Origin: Clostridia bacterium
Lineage (GTDB): Bacteria > Bacillota_A > Clostridia > Christensenellales > Aristaeellaceae
Reading direction: 5' to 3'
Assembly: GCA_017464225.1 (NCBI GenBank)
Contig: JAFUDW010000214.1
Span: 1 to 20,916 of the forward strand
DNA: 20,916 nt
Shown here: in pieces, positions 7,117-16,392 of the stretch
Position numbering within the stretch: the stretch's first letter is position 1
Layout: every line of letters starts with the position of its first letter
Notes under the pieces: model-generated
The model's input: only the letters and a program-made list of their open reading frames with translations
What the model was told of the DNA's origin: nothing
Database searches by the model: none
Program-made: the position numbers and the translations under genes

Positions 7117-9513
7117 ATGAAAAAGAGTACCCTGATCCCGTTGCTCGTTGCGTTGGCCGCCATTGTTGTGCTGATTTTCTTCATCAGCGCCAACGGAACC
7201 CTCAAAAAAGAAAAGACCGCCCTGGAGGCTGAGGTCAATACGCGCGCAGCGGAGCTGGAAACAGCAAAAGCCGATGCAGCGGCCGCCCTGCAGGCGGCTC
7301 AGGATGAAGCCGCCGATCTTTCGTCAAAGCTGGAAGCGACGCAAGCTGACGCAGCCAAAGCCGCTGAAACGGCCGCCGCCGCGCTGAAAGCCGCACAAGA
7401 CGAGGCTGCCAAAGATGCCGCTGCCGCAGCCGACGTCCTGAAAGCAACACAGGAGGAAGCCGCAAAAGCCGCTGAATCCGCTGCCGCCGAATTAAAAGCC
7501 GCTCAGGATGAGGCCGCCAAGGCTGCCGAGACTGCCGCTGCCGAATTGAAGACTGTCAAAGACGAAGCCGCTAAGGCTGCCGAGTCCGCCGCAGCCACGT
7601 TAAAAGCCGCTCAGGAGGAGGCCGCGAAAGCAGCAGAATCCGCCGCTGCGGAATTAAAGGCCACGCGAGAGGCCGCCGCCAAAGCCGCTGAGGAAGCTGC
7701 AGAAAAAGCTGCCGCTGAATTGAAGGCCGCTCAGGATAAAGCAGCCGCCGAATTGGCCGCCGCAAAGGAAGATGCTGAGAAAAAATTGACGGCTGCCAGT
7801 GAAAAAGCCAAAGCAGACGCCGAAACGATTTCCGCGGGAGAGGCCGAAATCACTCGTTTGAACGCATCCATTACCAATTTGACCGATACTGCCGCTAAAG
7901 CTGCCGAAACGGCCGCCGCTGAATTGAAAGCTGCTAAAGAAGAAGCCGCGAAAGCCGCTGAGACGGCTGCTGCTCAACTGAATGCCGCCAAGGAAGAAGC
8001 CGCGAAAGCCGCTGAAACGGCTGCCGCTGATTTGAAGGCCGTTCAGGAAGAAGCTGTTAAAGCCGCTGAAACGGCTGCTGCTGAACTGAAAGCTGCCAAG
8101 GAGGAAGCCGCAAAGGTTGCCGAAGCTGCCAACGCTGAGCTGAAGGCCGCTAAGGAGGAGACCGCATCCCTTACCAAGGAGCTAGAAGCCGTAAAGGCTG
8201 AAACTGAGACCAGGCTGGCCGCCGCCCTGCAGAGCAGCAAGGATGAGGCCGAAACCCGCCTCTCCATCGCCAAAGAGGAAGCCGCTAAGGCCGCAGAATC
8301 CACGATTTCCACGCTGGAAGCAGCCAAAGCTGAGGTGGAAGCCAAGCTGGCCGCCGCCAAAAACGACGCTGCCAAAGAAGCCGCTGCCGCAGCAGCCAGC
8401 CTGGAAGCCGCTCAGAAGGAGATTGCCGAAAAAACAGCCGAACTGGAAGCCGTAAAGGCCGACGCAGCCAAGGCTGCTGCCGCTGCCGCCGCCAGCCTGG
8501 AAGCCGCCAAGGCTGACGCTGCCGCCAAGCTTGCGGATGCCAAGGAGGAGGCTGCCAAAGCAGCGAAAGCCGCCGCGGATGATCTGGAAGCCGTTAAAAA
8601 TGAAGCTGCGAAGGCCGCTGAAACGGCGGCTGCCGCCCTGGCGGACGCCAAGGCTGAAGCTGAAGCGCGCATCGCCTCGGTAAAGGAGGATGCCGCGAAG
8701 GCTGCCGAGGCTGCTGCCGCCGCGCTGGCGAGCGCCACCGCTGATGCGGAGGCACGGATCGCCGCCGCCAAAGAGGAAGCGCTCAAAGCGGTCGAGGCGG
8801 GCGAACCCGCCGTTGATCAGGCAACACAGGAAGCCGTACCCGAAAGCATTGAAAACACTGAAGACAATGTGATGACCTACGCTGATTTTGAGTCCGCCCC
8901 GGTGGATTCAGAGGTCGTCATTGAATCCTACGTTCAGGCCAAGCAAGCCTGGGAGAACGGCACTGCCACCATCTATACCCAGGATATGGACGGCGCGTAC
9001 TTTATTTACAGCATGCCCATCACCCGGGAAGGTTACGACGCCCTGCTGCCCGGCAGCAAGATCCGCGTGACCGGTTATAAATCGGAGCAGTCAGGCGAGC
9101 TGGAAATTGTAAACGCATCCTATGGTATTGTAGAGGGCGAACCATTCATCGCCGAAGCGGTCGACGTTACAGATCTGCTTGGCACCGATGAATTGATCCA
9201 GTATCAAAACAAGCGCGTTTCCTTCAAGGGTATGACAGTGGAGCCCAAAACCATTCCCGGTGTGGACGGCGAGTTCGCGTTCCTGTACAACTGGGATGGC
9301 TCCGGCCAGCCCGGCAGCGACCTGTACTTTGACGTTTCCGTCAATGACCAGACCTATACCTTCACCGTGGAATCCAGCCTCTGCGGCGAGGATTCGGACG
9401 TATACAAAACGGTAACCGCCCTGCATATTGGCGACGTGATCAACCTGGAAGGTTTCCTGTACTGGTCTGACGGCGCCGCTCCCCACATCATCAATGTAAA
9501 GGCAGCCGAATGA
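7117..9513 (+). CDS. Membrane-anchored alanine-rich coiled-coil protein with C-terminal beta (OB-like) domain
   Basis: 798 residues, function unknown. Residues 2-3 are lysines, followed by one strongly hydrophobic segment at about 5-25 (signal anchor or uncleaved signal peptide). Residues ~30-565 are almost entirely Ala, Glu, Lys, Asp, Gln with regular leucines: a very long charged helix or coiled coil. Two blocks are built of exact 18-residue repeats (residues 72-179 and 270-341); elsewhere 11-, 14- and 22-residue steps occur. From about 584 the composition changes to a beta-rich domain of ~215 residues, apparently two OB-like modules (VVIESYVQAKQ...KIRVTGYKSEQSGELEIVNA, then KRVSFKGMTVEP...DVINLEGFLYW). 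The only cysteine is in the last module. Start chosen at ATG with GGAGG 7 bases upstream; a longer open frame begins at 6967, before the promoter, and is unlikely. The simplest model is a stalk holding a binding domain away from the membrane. Confidence 0.85.
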   Translation: MKKSTLIPLLVALAAIVVLIFFISANGTLKKEKTALEAEVNTRAAELETAKADAAAALQAAQDEAADLSSKLEATQADAAKAAETAAAALKAAQDEAAKDAAAAADVLKATQEEAAKAAESAAAELKAAQDEAAKAAETAAAELKTVKDEAAKAAESAAATLKAAQEEAAKAAESAAAELKATREAAAKAAEEAAEKAAAELKAAQDKAAAELAAAKEDAEKKLTAASEKAKADAETISAGEAEITRLNASITNLTDTAAKAAETAAAELKAAKEEAAKAAETAAAQLNAAKEEAAKAAETAAADLKAVQEEAVKAAETAAAELKAAKEEAAKVAEAANAELKAAKEETASLTKELEAVKAETETRLAAALQSSKDEAETRLSIAKEEAAKAAESTISTLEAAKAEVEAKLAAAKNDAAKEAAAAAASLEAAQKEIAEKTAELEAVKADAAKAAAAAAASLEAAKADAAAKLADAKEEAAKAAKAAADDLEAVKNEAAKAAETAAAALADAKAEAEARIASVKEDAAKAAEAAAAALASATADAEARIAAAKEEALKAVEAGEPAVDQATQEAVPESIENTEDNVMTYADFESAPVDSEVVIESYVQAKQAWENGTATIYTQDMDGAYFIYSMPITREGYDALLPGSKIRVTGYKSEQSGELEIVNASYGIVEGEPFIAEAVDVTDLLGTDELIQYQNKRVSFKGMTVEPKTIPGVDGEFAFLYNWDGSGQPGSDLYFDVSVNDQTYTFTVESSLCGEDSDVYKTVTALHIGDVINLEGFLYWSDGAAPHIINVKAAE
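7330..7653 (+). repeat. Six 54-base (18-residue) tandem repeats, block A
   Basis: Leucines recur exactly every 18 codons (residues 72, 90, 108, 126, 144, 162, and then 180). A typical unit reads LKAAQDEAAKAAETAAAE. The units differ mainly at synonymous positions and by conservative changes. Confidence 0.85.
7924..8139 (+). repeat. Four 54-base (18-residue) tandem repeats, block B
   Basis: Leucines at residues 270, 288, 306, 324 and then 342. Typical unit LKAAKEEAAKAAETAAAE. By hand count the first two units match at 45 of 54 bases, consistent with duplication inside the gene. Confidence 0.85.
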
Positions 9514-9561
9514 CCGATCCTTGTTTTCCAAACGATATCGCAAATTTATAAATAGAAAAAG

Positions 9562-9591
9562 CCATGCCCCGATCTGGAGCATGGTTTTTTT
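9562..9591. terminator. Bidirectional rho-independent terminator between convergent genes
   Basis: CCATGC (9562-9567) pairs with GCATGG (9579-9584), and the stem extends further with one mismatch. On the plus strand it is followed by seven T; on the minus strand by CTTTTTC. It can end transcription of both the stalk protein gene and hslU. Confidence 0.85.
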
Positions 9592-9600
9592 AGAAACTGT

Positions 9601-10974
9601 TTACAGGATATATTTTCGCGTATCCAAAGGCTGATGGAAAGCGCCCAGGTGCTCCCGCACATAATCCGGTGTGATGTTCAGGTACACATCGGGCATTTCA
9701 TCTCCGCCCGCATTGAAGGAGATATCCTCCAGCAGCTCCTCAAACACAGCGTGCAGGCGGCGAGCGCCTATATCCTCACCGGTCTCATTGGCCATGAAAG
9801 CCGCCTCGGCGATATCCTTGAGCGCATCCTCATCAAAGGTCAGATGCACTTTATCGGTTTCGAGCAGCGCGGCATATTGCCTGGTCAAGGCGTTGTCGGG
9901 CTTGACCAGGATGTTGACAAAATCTTCCCTTGTCAGCGATTTCAGGTCAACGCGCACAGGAAAGCGGCCCTGCAATTCAGGGATCAAATCGCTGATTTTT
10001 GCCACATGAAAAGCGCCGGCGGCGATAAACAGCATAAAGTCTGTTTTTACCGGGCCATATTTCGTATTGACCGTACTTCCCTCCACAATGGGCAGGATAT
10101 CGCGCTGCACGCCTTCCCGGGAAACGTCCGGGCCATGACCGCCGCCATGCCCCGCCACCTTGTCGATTTCATCCAGGAAAATGATTCCGTTTTGCTCAGC
10201 CCTGCGAACGGCCTCCTCCTGCACCTCGTCCTGATCGATGAGCTTTTCAGCCTCCTCCTGAACCAGGATCTTGCGGGCGTCCTTGATCTTCATGCGGCGC
10301 TGCTTGGTGCGTTTGGGCATCAGCCCGCCCATCATATCCCCCAGACTGATGGCGTTGCCGCCCACCTCCAATTCGGGCACCTTCTCGCTGACCTCGATCT
10401 CGATTTCCTTTTCTTCCCACTCTCCCCGGCGAAGCTGCTCTCGCACCTCGTCCCTGCGGCTGCGCAGGCGTTCCTTTTCCTCGTCGGAAATCACAGGCTC
10501 GTTATTGGCGCTTTGTGGAGCCAACAGCATTTGGAAAGGATTATTGCTGGGCTTTTTGGGCGGATGCACGATCAGGTTTACCAGCCTGTCCTCAGCCAGC
10601 ACCTCCGCCCGGGTCCGCACGCGAGCTTCATGCTCGTCCCGCACCATACGAACGGCGTTTTCCACCAGATCGCGGATGATGCTTTCCACATCGCGGCCCA
10701 CATAACCCACTTCAGTGAATTTGGTTGCTTCCACCTTGACAAAAGGAGCCTGCACCAGCTTGGCCAAACGGCGGGCAATCTCGGTTTTGCCAACGCCCGT
10801 GGGGCCTACCATCAAAATGTTCTTTGGAAAAATCTCCTCCCGCATGGCTTCATCCACCCGGGAGCGGCGATAGCGATTGCGCAGCGCGATAGCCACCGCG
10901 CGCTTGGCCTCATCCTGGCCGATAATATATCTGTCCAGTTCCCGCACGATTTCGCGGGGCGTCAGTTCCTTCAT
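9601..10974 (-). CDS. hslU: ATP-dependent protease ATPase subunit HslU (ClpY)
   Basis: 457-residue AAA+ unfoldase that forms hexamers on the HslV peptidase and feeds it substrates in the cytoplasm. Walker A is GPTGVGKT at residues 57-64; Walker B ends in FLDEID with Asp268-Glu269; the family's pore motif GYVGRD lies just after the Walker A region. The intermediate (I) domain, rich in charged residues, fills roughly residues 110-245. Sensor/arginine regions GRFPVRVDL and ETGEDIGARRL are present, and the C-terminus ends in YIL, the tail that inserts into HslV. ATG overlaps the stop of the upstream zinc-ribbon ORF (ATGA), with AAGGAGG 7 bases before it. Last gene of the dprA-topA-trmFO-hslV cluster; the terminator at 9562-9591 follows. 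Confidence 0.97.
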   Translation of the reverse strand: MKELTPREIVRELDRYIIGQDEAKRAVAIALRNRYRRSRVDEAMREEIFPKNILMVGPTGVGKTEIARRLAKLVQAPFVKVEATKFTEVGYVGRDVESIIRDLVENAVRMVRDEHEARVRTRAEVLAEDRLVNLIVHPPKKPSNNPFQMLLAPQSANNEPVISDEEKERLRSRRDEVREQLRRGEWEEKEIEIEVSEKVPELEVGGNAISLGDMMGGLMPKRTKQRRMKIKDARKILVQEEAEKLIDQDEVQEEAVRRAEQNGIIFLDEIDKVAGHGGGHGPDVSREGVQRDILPIVEGSTVNTKYGPVKTDFMLFIAAGAFHVAKISDLIPELQGRFPVRVDLKSLTREDFVNILVKPDNALTRQYAALLETDKVHLTFDEDALKDIAEAAFMANETGEDIGARRLHAVFEELLEDISFNAGGDEMPDVYLNITPDYVREHLGAFHQPLDTRKYIL

Positions 10975-11216
10975 TTGCGTGCCTCCTTTTCGGCCTGTGT
11001 CAATACTTCATCCACATGATCCACCCGAACATGCACAATGCTGCCGCACTGCAGGCAAACCGTATAAATCAAACCCGAACATAGCCCTCTGATCATCGGC
11101 TCATCCGCCCGCCAGACCAGCGCTTCATGATTCTTATTTTCCAATTCACGAAAGTCACCGCCGCCGCACCAAGGACAAGCCGCTATATCCGGAGCAGGCG
11201 TCCGTTTCAGGTTCAT
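10971..11216 (-). CDS. Small four-cysteine zinc-ribbon-like protein between hslV and hslU
   Basis: 81-residue protein that I do not recognise. It has two CxxC pairs, CPWCGG near residue 14 and CLQCGS near residue 52, spaced like a zinc ribbon, plus one further cysteine (GLCSG). The middle is [19 protein letters not shown]; the C-terminus is charged. The ATG overlaps the hslV stop (ATGA) with GGAGG 4 bases upstream, and its stop overlaps the hslU start the same way. It is thus translationally linked to both protease subunits. A longer frame extends upstream inside hslV, but has no signal. Possible roles are an adaptor, an assembly factor or a metal sensor for HslVU; this is inference from position. 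It could also simply be a coexpressed passenger. Confidence 0.8.
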   Translation of the reverse strand: MNLKRTPAPDIAACPWCGGGDFRELENKNHEALVWRADEPMIRGLCSGLIYTVCLQCGSIVHVRVDHVDEVLTQAEKEARK

Positions 11217-11746
11217 ACTTCCTCCACGATGATATGATCGTTTGTGAATACGCAAATAGACGCCGCCACGCGCAGAGCCTTCTCGGCGATTTCCGCGGCG
11301 GAAAGATCGGTGTTCTCCATCAGAGCGCGGGCAGCGGCCAGGGCGTAATTGCCACCGGAACCGATGGCGCAAATGCCGTCGTCGGGATCGATGACCTCGC
11401 CCGTGCCGGAAATGATCAACATGTTTTCCTTATCGGCCACGATCATCATGGCCTGCAGCTGGCGCATGGCTTTATCCGCCCGCCAATCCTGGGCCAGCGA
11501 TACCGCCGCGCGCTCCAGACTGCCGTTGCACTGGTTGAGCCGCTCCTCAAAGCGCTCGCACAGGGAAAAGGCGTCCGCCACGGAACCCGCAAAGCCGGTG
11601 ACCACCTTATCGTTATAGATGCGCCTCACCTTTCTGGCGCTGTTTTTAAATATGGTATTTTCGCCCATGGTGACCTGCCCGTCGCCCGCGATGGCGATTT
11701 TTCCATCGCGCTTGACCGCGCAGATCGTAGTGCCCATCATTGCCAT
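11213..11746 (-). CDS. hslV: ATP-dependent protease peptidase subunit HslV (ClpQ)
   Basis: 177-residue threonine peptidase related to proteasome beta subunits; forms the proteolytic core capped by HslU. The catalytic threonine lies in GTTICAV (Thr6 of the translated product), so a short MAMMG leader must be removed to expose it. Other family marks are [14 protein letters not shown] with the conserved lysine region [22 protein letters not shown], and [14 protein letters not shown]. The ATG at 11746 is placed by AAGGAG 8 bases upstream. It is separated from trmFO by 76 bases that hold a possible promoter, and overlaps the small zinc-ribbon ORF by ATGA. Confidence 0.96.
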   Translation of the reverse strand: MAMMGTTICAVKRDGKIAIAGDGQVTMGENTIFKNSARKVRRIYNDKVVTGFAGSVADAFSLCERFEERLNQCNGSLERAAVSLAQDWRADKAMRQLQAMMIVADKENMLIISGTGEVIDPDDGICAIGSGGNYALAAARALMENTDLSAAEIAEKALRVAASICVFTNDHIIVEEV

Positions 11747-11798
11747 TGCTTTTGCTCCTTTGCTTTATTGGATGACAGTCTTACTGTAATCCATAATC

Positions 11799-11826
11799 CG
11801 TATAAAAACAATATAAAATGCGTCAA
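11799..11826 (-). promoter_or_regulatory. Possible internal promoter for hslV-ORF-hslU
   Basis: TTGACG (11821-11826), 16-base spacer, TATACG (11799-11804) on the minus strand. The -35 contains the TGA stop of trmFO. It would allow the protease genes to be expressed apart from topA-trmFO. Both hexamers and spacing are imperfect. Confidence 0.4.
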
Positions 11827-13121
11827 TTGTCCAATTTAGCGCTCAGATCCCGCACGACGCTGATCGCGCGCTGGCTGATCAGCTCGTATCGCTGGGCCTT
11901 GTTCCTTACGCGCTTATCCAGCGGATCGATCAGACCGAAAGTGATGTTCATGGGCTGAAAATCACTGTTGGGCGTTGAAATATAATGGGCCAGCGCGCCA
12001 ATGGCGGTGGATGTTCCAAAATCAATGGGGTCTCGGCCGTTCAGCCGAGCGGCCAGTGCAAGCCCGGCCAACAGTCCGCTGGCAGCGCTCTCCACATAGC
12101 CTTCCACACCGGTCATTTGTCCAGCAAAATATGTGCCGGGTCGATCGATCATCTGATAGGTAGCGTCCAGCAGCCCGGGGCTATGCAGGAAGGTATTGCG
12201 GTGCATAACGCCGTAACGGGCAAATTCAGCGTTCTCCAGCCCGGGGATCATGCCGAATACCCGCTTCTGTTCGCCAAATTTGAGGCGGGTTTGAAAGCCC
12301 ACCAGGTTATACATGCTGCCCGCGGCGTCATCCTGGCGCAGCTGCACCACGGCATAGGCCTCCCTGCCGGTGCGCGGATCGGGCAAGCCCACAGGCTTCA
12401 TGGGGCCAAAGGCCAGCACCATATGTCCCCGCCTGGCCATGGATTCCACGGGCATGCATCCTTCAAACACCATGTTTTCCTCAAAGCCGTGCACAGGCGC
12501 GGTCTCGGCGGAAAGAAGCGCTTCCACAAAGGCATCGTATTGTTCCCGATCCATGGGACAATTGAGATAATCATCGCCTCTGCCGTAGCGTGAAGCGCGA
12601 AATACCTGATTGGTATCCAGCGAGTCAGCCATAACGATGGGCGCTGCCGCATCAAAAAAGTGCAGCGTGCTCATGCCCGGCAGGGCGGCGATCTTTTCCG
12701 CCAGGGCGTCGCTGGTCAAAGGTCCGGTGGCAATGATCACGGAGCCTTCCGGGATTTCGGTGATCTCCTCTTCCACCACGGTGACGTGGGGATTGCCGCG
12801 CAGCGTATCGGTGATGAACCCCGAAAAGCTTTCCCTGTCCACCGCAAGCGCTCCTCCGGCGGGCACACGCGCCTTGTCGGCTGAGCGCATCACAAGAGAA
12901 TCCAACAGGCGCATTTCCTCTTTGAGCAGGCCCACGGCATTCTGCAGGCGATCGGAGCGCAGCGAATTGCTGCACACAAGCTCGGCAAAAAGCGGGCTTT
13001 TATGGGCGGGGCTCATGCGGCAGGGTTTCATTTCATACAGCGTAACATCGATGCCGCGCTTTGCGAGCTGCCAGGCGGCTTCGCTGCCCGCCAGCCCTGC
13101 GCCGATCACAGCGGCCCTCAT
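11823..13121 (-). CDS. trmFO: Folate/FAD-dependent tRNA (uracil-54-C5) methyltransferase TrmFO
   Basis: 432-residue flavoprotein that makes ribothymidine at position 54 of tRNA using methylenetetrahydrofolate. The FAD-binding motif [12 protein letters not shown] is at residues 5-16. Two conserved catalytic-region cysteines are visible: Cys50 in [11 protein letters not shown] and Cys222 in [11 protein letters not shown]. Signatures [34 protein letters not shown] and [21 protein letters not shown] are classic for the family (formerly Gid). The ATG overlaps the topA stop as ATGA, with GGAGG 7 bases upstream. In Bacillus subtilis the gene has the same neighbours. Confidence 0.97.
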   Translation of the reverse strand: MRAAVIGAGLAGSEAAWQLAKRGIDVTLYEMKPCRMSPAHKSPLFAELVCSNSLRSDRLQNAVGLLKEEMRLLDSLVMRSADKARVPAGGALAVDRESFSGFITDTLRGNPHVTVVEEEITEIPEGSVIIATGPLTSDALAEKIAALPGMSTLHFFDAAAPIVMADSLDTNQVFRASRYGRGDDYLNCPMDREQYDAFVEALLSAETAPVHGFEENMVFEGCMPVESMARRGHMVLAFGPMKPVGLPDPRTGREAYAVVQLRQDDAAGSMYNLVGFQTRLKFGEQKRVFGMIPGLENAEFARYGVMHRNTFLHSPGLLDATYQMIDRPGTYFAGQMTGVEGYVESAASGLLAGLALAARLNGRDPIDFGTSTAIGALAHYISTPNSDFQPMNITFGLIDPLDKRVRNKAQRYELISQRAISVVRDLSAKLDN

Positions 13122-15232
13122 TCGTTATCCTCCGCCGGCTGCACCTCCACCCGATGGCGGCAGGTCTCGTTGGCGCACAGATGCCACTGCTCTCCCTTGC
13201 TGTTGCGTTTGAGCGTCATATAGCTGCCGCACTTGGGGCAGCGCTCATCCACAGGCAAATCCCAGCTGACAAAATCGCATTCCGGGAAGTTTTCGCAGCC
13301 GTAGAACTTGCGGTTCTTGCGGCTTGTCTTCTCCAGCAGGCGGCCGCCGCATTTGGGGCATTTGGCTTGAATATAATTGAGCACTGGCATCGTGTTGCGG
13401 CAGTCCGGGAAATTGGGGCAGGCCAGAAACTTGCCATACCGACCCACACGGTACACCATATTGGCTCCGCATTTATCGCAGATCACATCGCTGGGCTCAT
13501 CCCGAAGCTCCATCTTTTCAATGGAGGTCTCCGCCTTTTCCAGCGTTTCCTCAAAGGGCGGCCAGAAATCGCGGAGCACCTGCTTCCACTCCACGCTGCC
13601 CTCCTCAATGGCGTCCAGTTTATCCTCCATCTGCGCGGTAAACTCGGTATCCACGATATCGCCGAAATACTGGGTCATCACGCCGGTCACCATGCGGCCA
13701 AGCTCTGTGGCGAACAGGCGCTTATTCTCCCGGGTAACGTAACCGCGGGCGATGATGGTGGTGATGGTAGGCGCATAGGTGGAAGGCCGGCCAATGCCCT
13801 TTTCATCCAGCATACGCACCAGCGAGGCCTCGGTAAAGCGCGCGGGCGGCTGGGTAAAATGCTGATCGCTGTCGATGGACTGGATGGCGACGGCGTCGCC
13901 CTCCTTCATCTGGGGCAATACCGTTTCGTTGATCTCGGCGGCATCGTCGCTGCCCTCCTCATAAATGCCGGTAAAGCCCGCGAAACGTTTGCGTTCGCCA
14001 TAAAACCTGAGACCCACGCCGTCGCCCGCGATATCCATGCTCATGGTATCGTAAAGGGCGTTGCTCATCTGGCTGGCAAGGAAGCGCGACCAGATCAGCC
14101 GGTACAGCTGGAACTGCTCCTTGGAAAGCGACGCTTTGATGCTCTCCGGCGTACGGCGCACATCGGTGGGGCGGATGGCCTCATGGGCGTCCTGGGCGTT
14201 GCTGCGTCCTTTATATACATTGGGTTCGGCAGGCAGATAATTATCACCGTATACCTCGCCAATATAGGCGCGAACGTCGGCCAGCGCTTCATCGCTGACG
14301 CGCACAGAGTCCGTGCGGATATAGGTCACCAGGCCCTGCATGCCCTCGTTCTCCAGCTCAATGCCCTCGTAGAGCTGCTGAACCACCTGCATGGTCTTCT
14401 GGGTCGTAAAGCTCAGCTTGCGGCCTGCTTCCTGCTGCAGGGAGGAGGTGATAAAGGGCGGGGCCGGCTGCTTTTTCTTTTCGCCGTTGCGGATCTCGGT
14501 TACCTTAAAGGAAGCCCCCTCCACGCGCTTGCGCGCAGCCAGCATCTCCTGCTCGTTGCCAAGCTGGGCCTTTTTACCGTCCAGCGTCACAAGCCGCGCG
14601 CGGAAGGTATTTTTCCGGGTGCGCGCGCCTGGCAGCACGGCATGGGCTGTAATATCCCAGTATTCCTCCGGAATAAACGCTTCAATCTCCTGCTCGCGTT
14701 CCACCACCATGCGGGTTGCCACGCTCTGCACACGGCCTGCAGAAAGGCCTTTTTTGATCTTGGCCCACAAAAGCGGGCTGATCTTGTAGCCCACCAGGCG
14801 ATCCAGCGCGCGGCGCGCCTGCTGAGAATCCACCAGGCCCATATCAATGGTGCGCGGATGCTCGATGGCGTTTGTCACCGCTTTTTTGGTGATTTCGTGA
14901 AATTCGATCCGGCATGGCGCGTTCACATCCATTCCCAGCGTATGCGCCAGATGCCAGGAAATGGCCTCTCCTTCACGGTCAGGGTCGGTTGCGAGGTAGA
15001 TTTTTCCGGCTGCCTTGGCCTCCTTGCGTATCTTGGCCAGTATTTTACCCCTGCCATGGATGGTGATATATTTCATTTCAAAATCATGTTCCGGATCAAC
15101 GCCCAGCTGGGATTTGGGCAGGTCGCGGACATGGCCCTGGGAGGCCTCCACCTTATACCCCTTTCCCAGAAATTTGGCGATGGTGCGCGCTTTCGCGGGC
15201 GATTCCACGATCACAAGCTTGGTTGCTGCCAC
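13118..15232 (-). CDS. topA: DNA topoisomerase I (type IA)
   Basis: 704 residues from the preferred start. Relaxes negative supercoils by cutting one strand through a tyrosine. Toprim motifs [10 protein letters not shown] near the N-terminus and [14 protein letters not shown] are present, as is the [15 protein letters not shown] segment. The active-site tyrosine is in VTYIRTDS (residue 304 from this start). The last ~115 residues contain three four-cysteine zinc ribbons, beginning at CDKCG, then CPKCGGRLL and CPKCGSYM. Start: GGAGG directly abuts the ATG at 15241 (no spacer) but lies 9 bases before an in-frame GTG at 15232, which I prefer; the longer product would have three extra residues. 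It follows dprA by a short gap and overlaps trmFO. Confidence 0.95.
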   Translation of the reverse strand: MAATKLVIVESPAKARTIAKFLGKGYKVEASQGHVRDLPKSQLGVDPEHDFEMKYITIHGRGKILAKIRKEAKAAGKIYLATDPDREGEAISWHLAHTLGMDVNAPCRIEFHEITKKAVTNAIEHPRTIDMGLVDSQQARRALDRLVGYKISPLLWAKIKKGLSAGRVQSVATRMVVEREQEIEAFIPEEYWDITAHAVLPGARTRKNTFRARLVTLDGKKAQLGNEQEMLAARKRVEGASFKVTEIRNGEKKKQPAPPFITSSLQQEAGRKLSFTTQKTMQVVQQLYEGIELENEGMQGLVTYIRTDSVRVSDEALADVRAYIGEVYGDNYLPAEPNVYKGRSNAQDAHEAIRPTDVRRTPESIKASLSKEQFQLYRLIWSRFLASQMSNALYDTMSMDIAGDGVGLRFYGERKRFAGFTGIYEEGSDDAAEINETVLPQMKEGDAVAIQSIDSDQHFTQPPARFTEASLVRMLDEKGIGRPSTYAPTITTIIARGYVTRENKRLFATELGRMVTGVMTQYFGDIVDTEFTAQMEDKLDAIEEGSVEWKQVLRDFWPPFEETLEKAETSIEKMELRDEPSDVICDKCGANMVYRVGRYGKFLACPNFPDCRNTMPVLNYIQAKCPKCGGRLLEKTSRKNRKFYGCENFPECDFVSWDLPVDERCPKCGSYMTLKRNSKGEQWHLCANETCRHRVEVQPAEDNE

Positions 15233-15259
15233 GTTGTTCATCCTCCGATATTTTTAAAG

Positions 15260-16357
15260 TTACAATGCGTATACGCGTCCGGCCCGGGCTTCAATAACGC
15301 CGTCCAGCTCCATGAGCGTAAGCTCGGCGGAAAGCTCCTCCGGCGCAATGCCCGATTCACCGGCCAGTTCCTCAAAGCTTTTGGGTTCGTTCAGCATGAG
15401 CTCGGCAATGCTGCGCCGCACGCCTTCCAGAGCGGCCAAACGAGCTTCCGGAAGCATGATTTCCTCAGTTCGCGCTTCCTTGGGCGCCCAACCCATATCT
15501 ACCAGTATATCCTGAGCGCAGGTACATATTCCGGCACCGTCCCGAAGCAGCGCCAGCGGCGCGGCGCTTCCGGGCGCGTCCACCGCCCCAGGCAGGGCGA
15601 ATACCTCCCGCCCCTGATCAGCCGCGTAACCTGCCGTGATCATGGTACCGCTGCGGGCATGCCCTTCAATGAGCAAAAGCGCCGCGCTGATGCCGCTGAT
15701 GATGCGGTTTCGGATGGGAAAATGATACGCCAGCGGCCCGGCGCCGAAGGGAAACTCCGTGATGACGGCGCCACCGTTATCAACGATCCGGCGGGCCAGC
15801 TCCCGGTTTTCCTCAGGATATACCGTATCGATGCCGTTACCCAGCACGGCCACGGTGCGGCCTCCGGCCTCCAGCGCGCCCTCATGGGCCGCCGTATCGA
15901 TCCCGCGCGCCAGTCCGCTCACCACGGTGATCCCGGCAGCGGCCAATTCCCTGGCGATCTTTTTCGCCTGCGTGCGCCCATAGCGGGTATCCCGCCGGGA
16001 ACCCACAATGGCCACGCTCCGCTCGTCGGCAGCGGGCGACCCCCGCAGGAACAGGGCATGGGGCGGATCGGCAATCTCCCGGAGCAACGCCGGGTATTCC
16101 GCGTCCTCCCGGAATATCATTTGCGCGCCTGCGGATTCCAGCTGATCCAGCAGCTGCCGGGCGCCCATATTTCTGATCCCGCGCAGCTCGTCAAACGCCT
16201 TGTCGCCAACGATATCCCGCACGCCCTGATCCATGCGCGTGAGCACTGCCTCAGCAGTGCCGTAGGCCTCCAGCAGCGCCTGCTGCTGCCGCCAGGAGAG
16301 ACTGTGGGCGCATTGCAGCGCGAGGCGGTATACCTGTTCATGGGTATATGTGCGCAT
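15260..16357 (-). CDS. dprA: DNA-processing protein DprA (Smf)
   Basis: 365-residue protein that binds incoming single-stranded DNA and loads RecA during natural transformation. The Rossmann-fold core shows VAIVGSRRDTRYG (GSRR at 119-122), VSGLARGIDTAAHEGAL, and FPIRNRIISGIS. The N-terminal ~60 residues form a SAM-like helical region, and the C-terminal ~60 residues a winged-helix domain (ELMLNEPKSFEELAGESGIAPEELSAELTLMELDGVIE). Start chosen at the ATG at 16357, 5 bases after GGGAG; a frame extending to 16465 would begin inside the promoter. First gene of the cluster leading to topA and hslVU. Its presence does not prove competence, since dprA is widespread in non-competent bacteria. Confidence 0.95.
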   Translation of the reverse strand: MRTYTHEQVYRLALQCAHSLSWRQQQALLEAYGTAEAVLTRMDQGVRDIVGDKAFDELRGIRNMGARQLLDQLESAGAQMIFREDAEYPALLREIADPPHALFLRGSPAADERSVAIVGSRRDTRYGRTQAKKIARELAAAGITVVSGLARGIDTAAHEGALEAGGRTVAVLGNGIDTVYPEENRELARRIVDNGGAVITEFPFGAGPLAYHFPIRNRIISGISAALLLIEGHARSGTMITAGYAADQGREVFALPGAVDAPGSAAPLALLRDGAGICTCAQDILVDMGWAPKEARTEEIMLPEARLAALEGVRRSIAELMLNEPKSFEELAGESGIAPEELSAELTLMELDGVIEARAGRVYAL

Positions 16358-16392
16358 AAACACTCCCGTCACCGTTGTTGCAAATATGAAAA

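Noticed and set aside
7117..8860. CRISPR array or other noncoding repeat array
   Set aside because: The repeats are adjacent, in frame and vary at synonymous positions; there are no unique spacers. They encode a helical protein.
11217..11372. Longer start for the zinc-ribbon ORF inside hslV
   Set aside because: The upstream part only overlaps hslV in another frame and reads like random Arg/Gly-rich sequence; the ATG at 11216 has GGAGG and the ATGA overlap.
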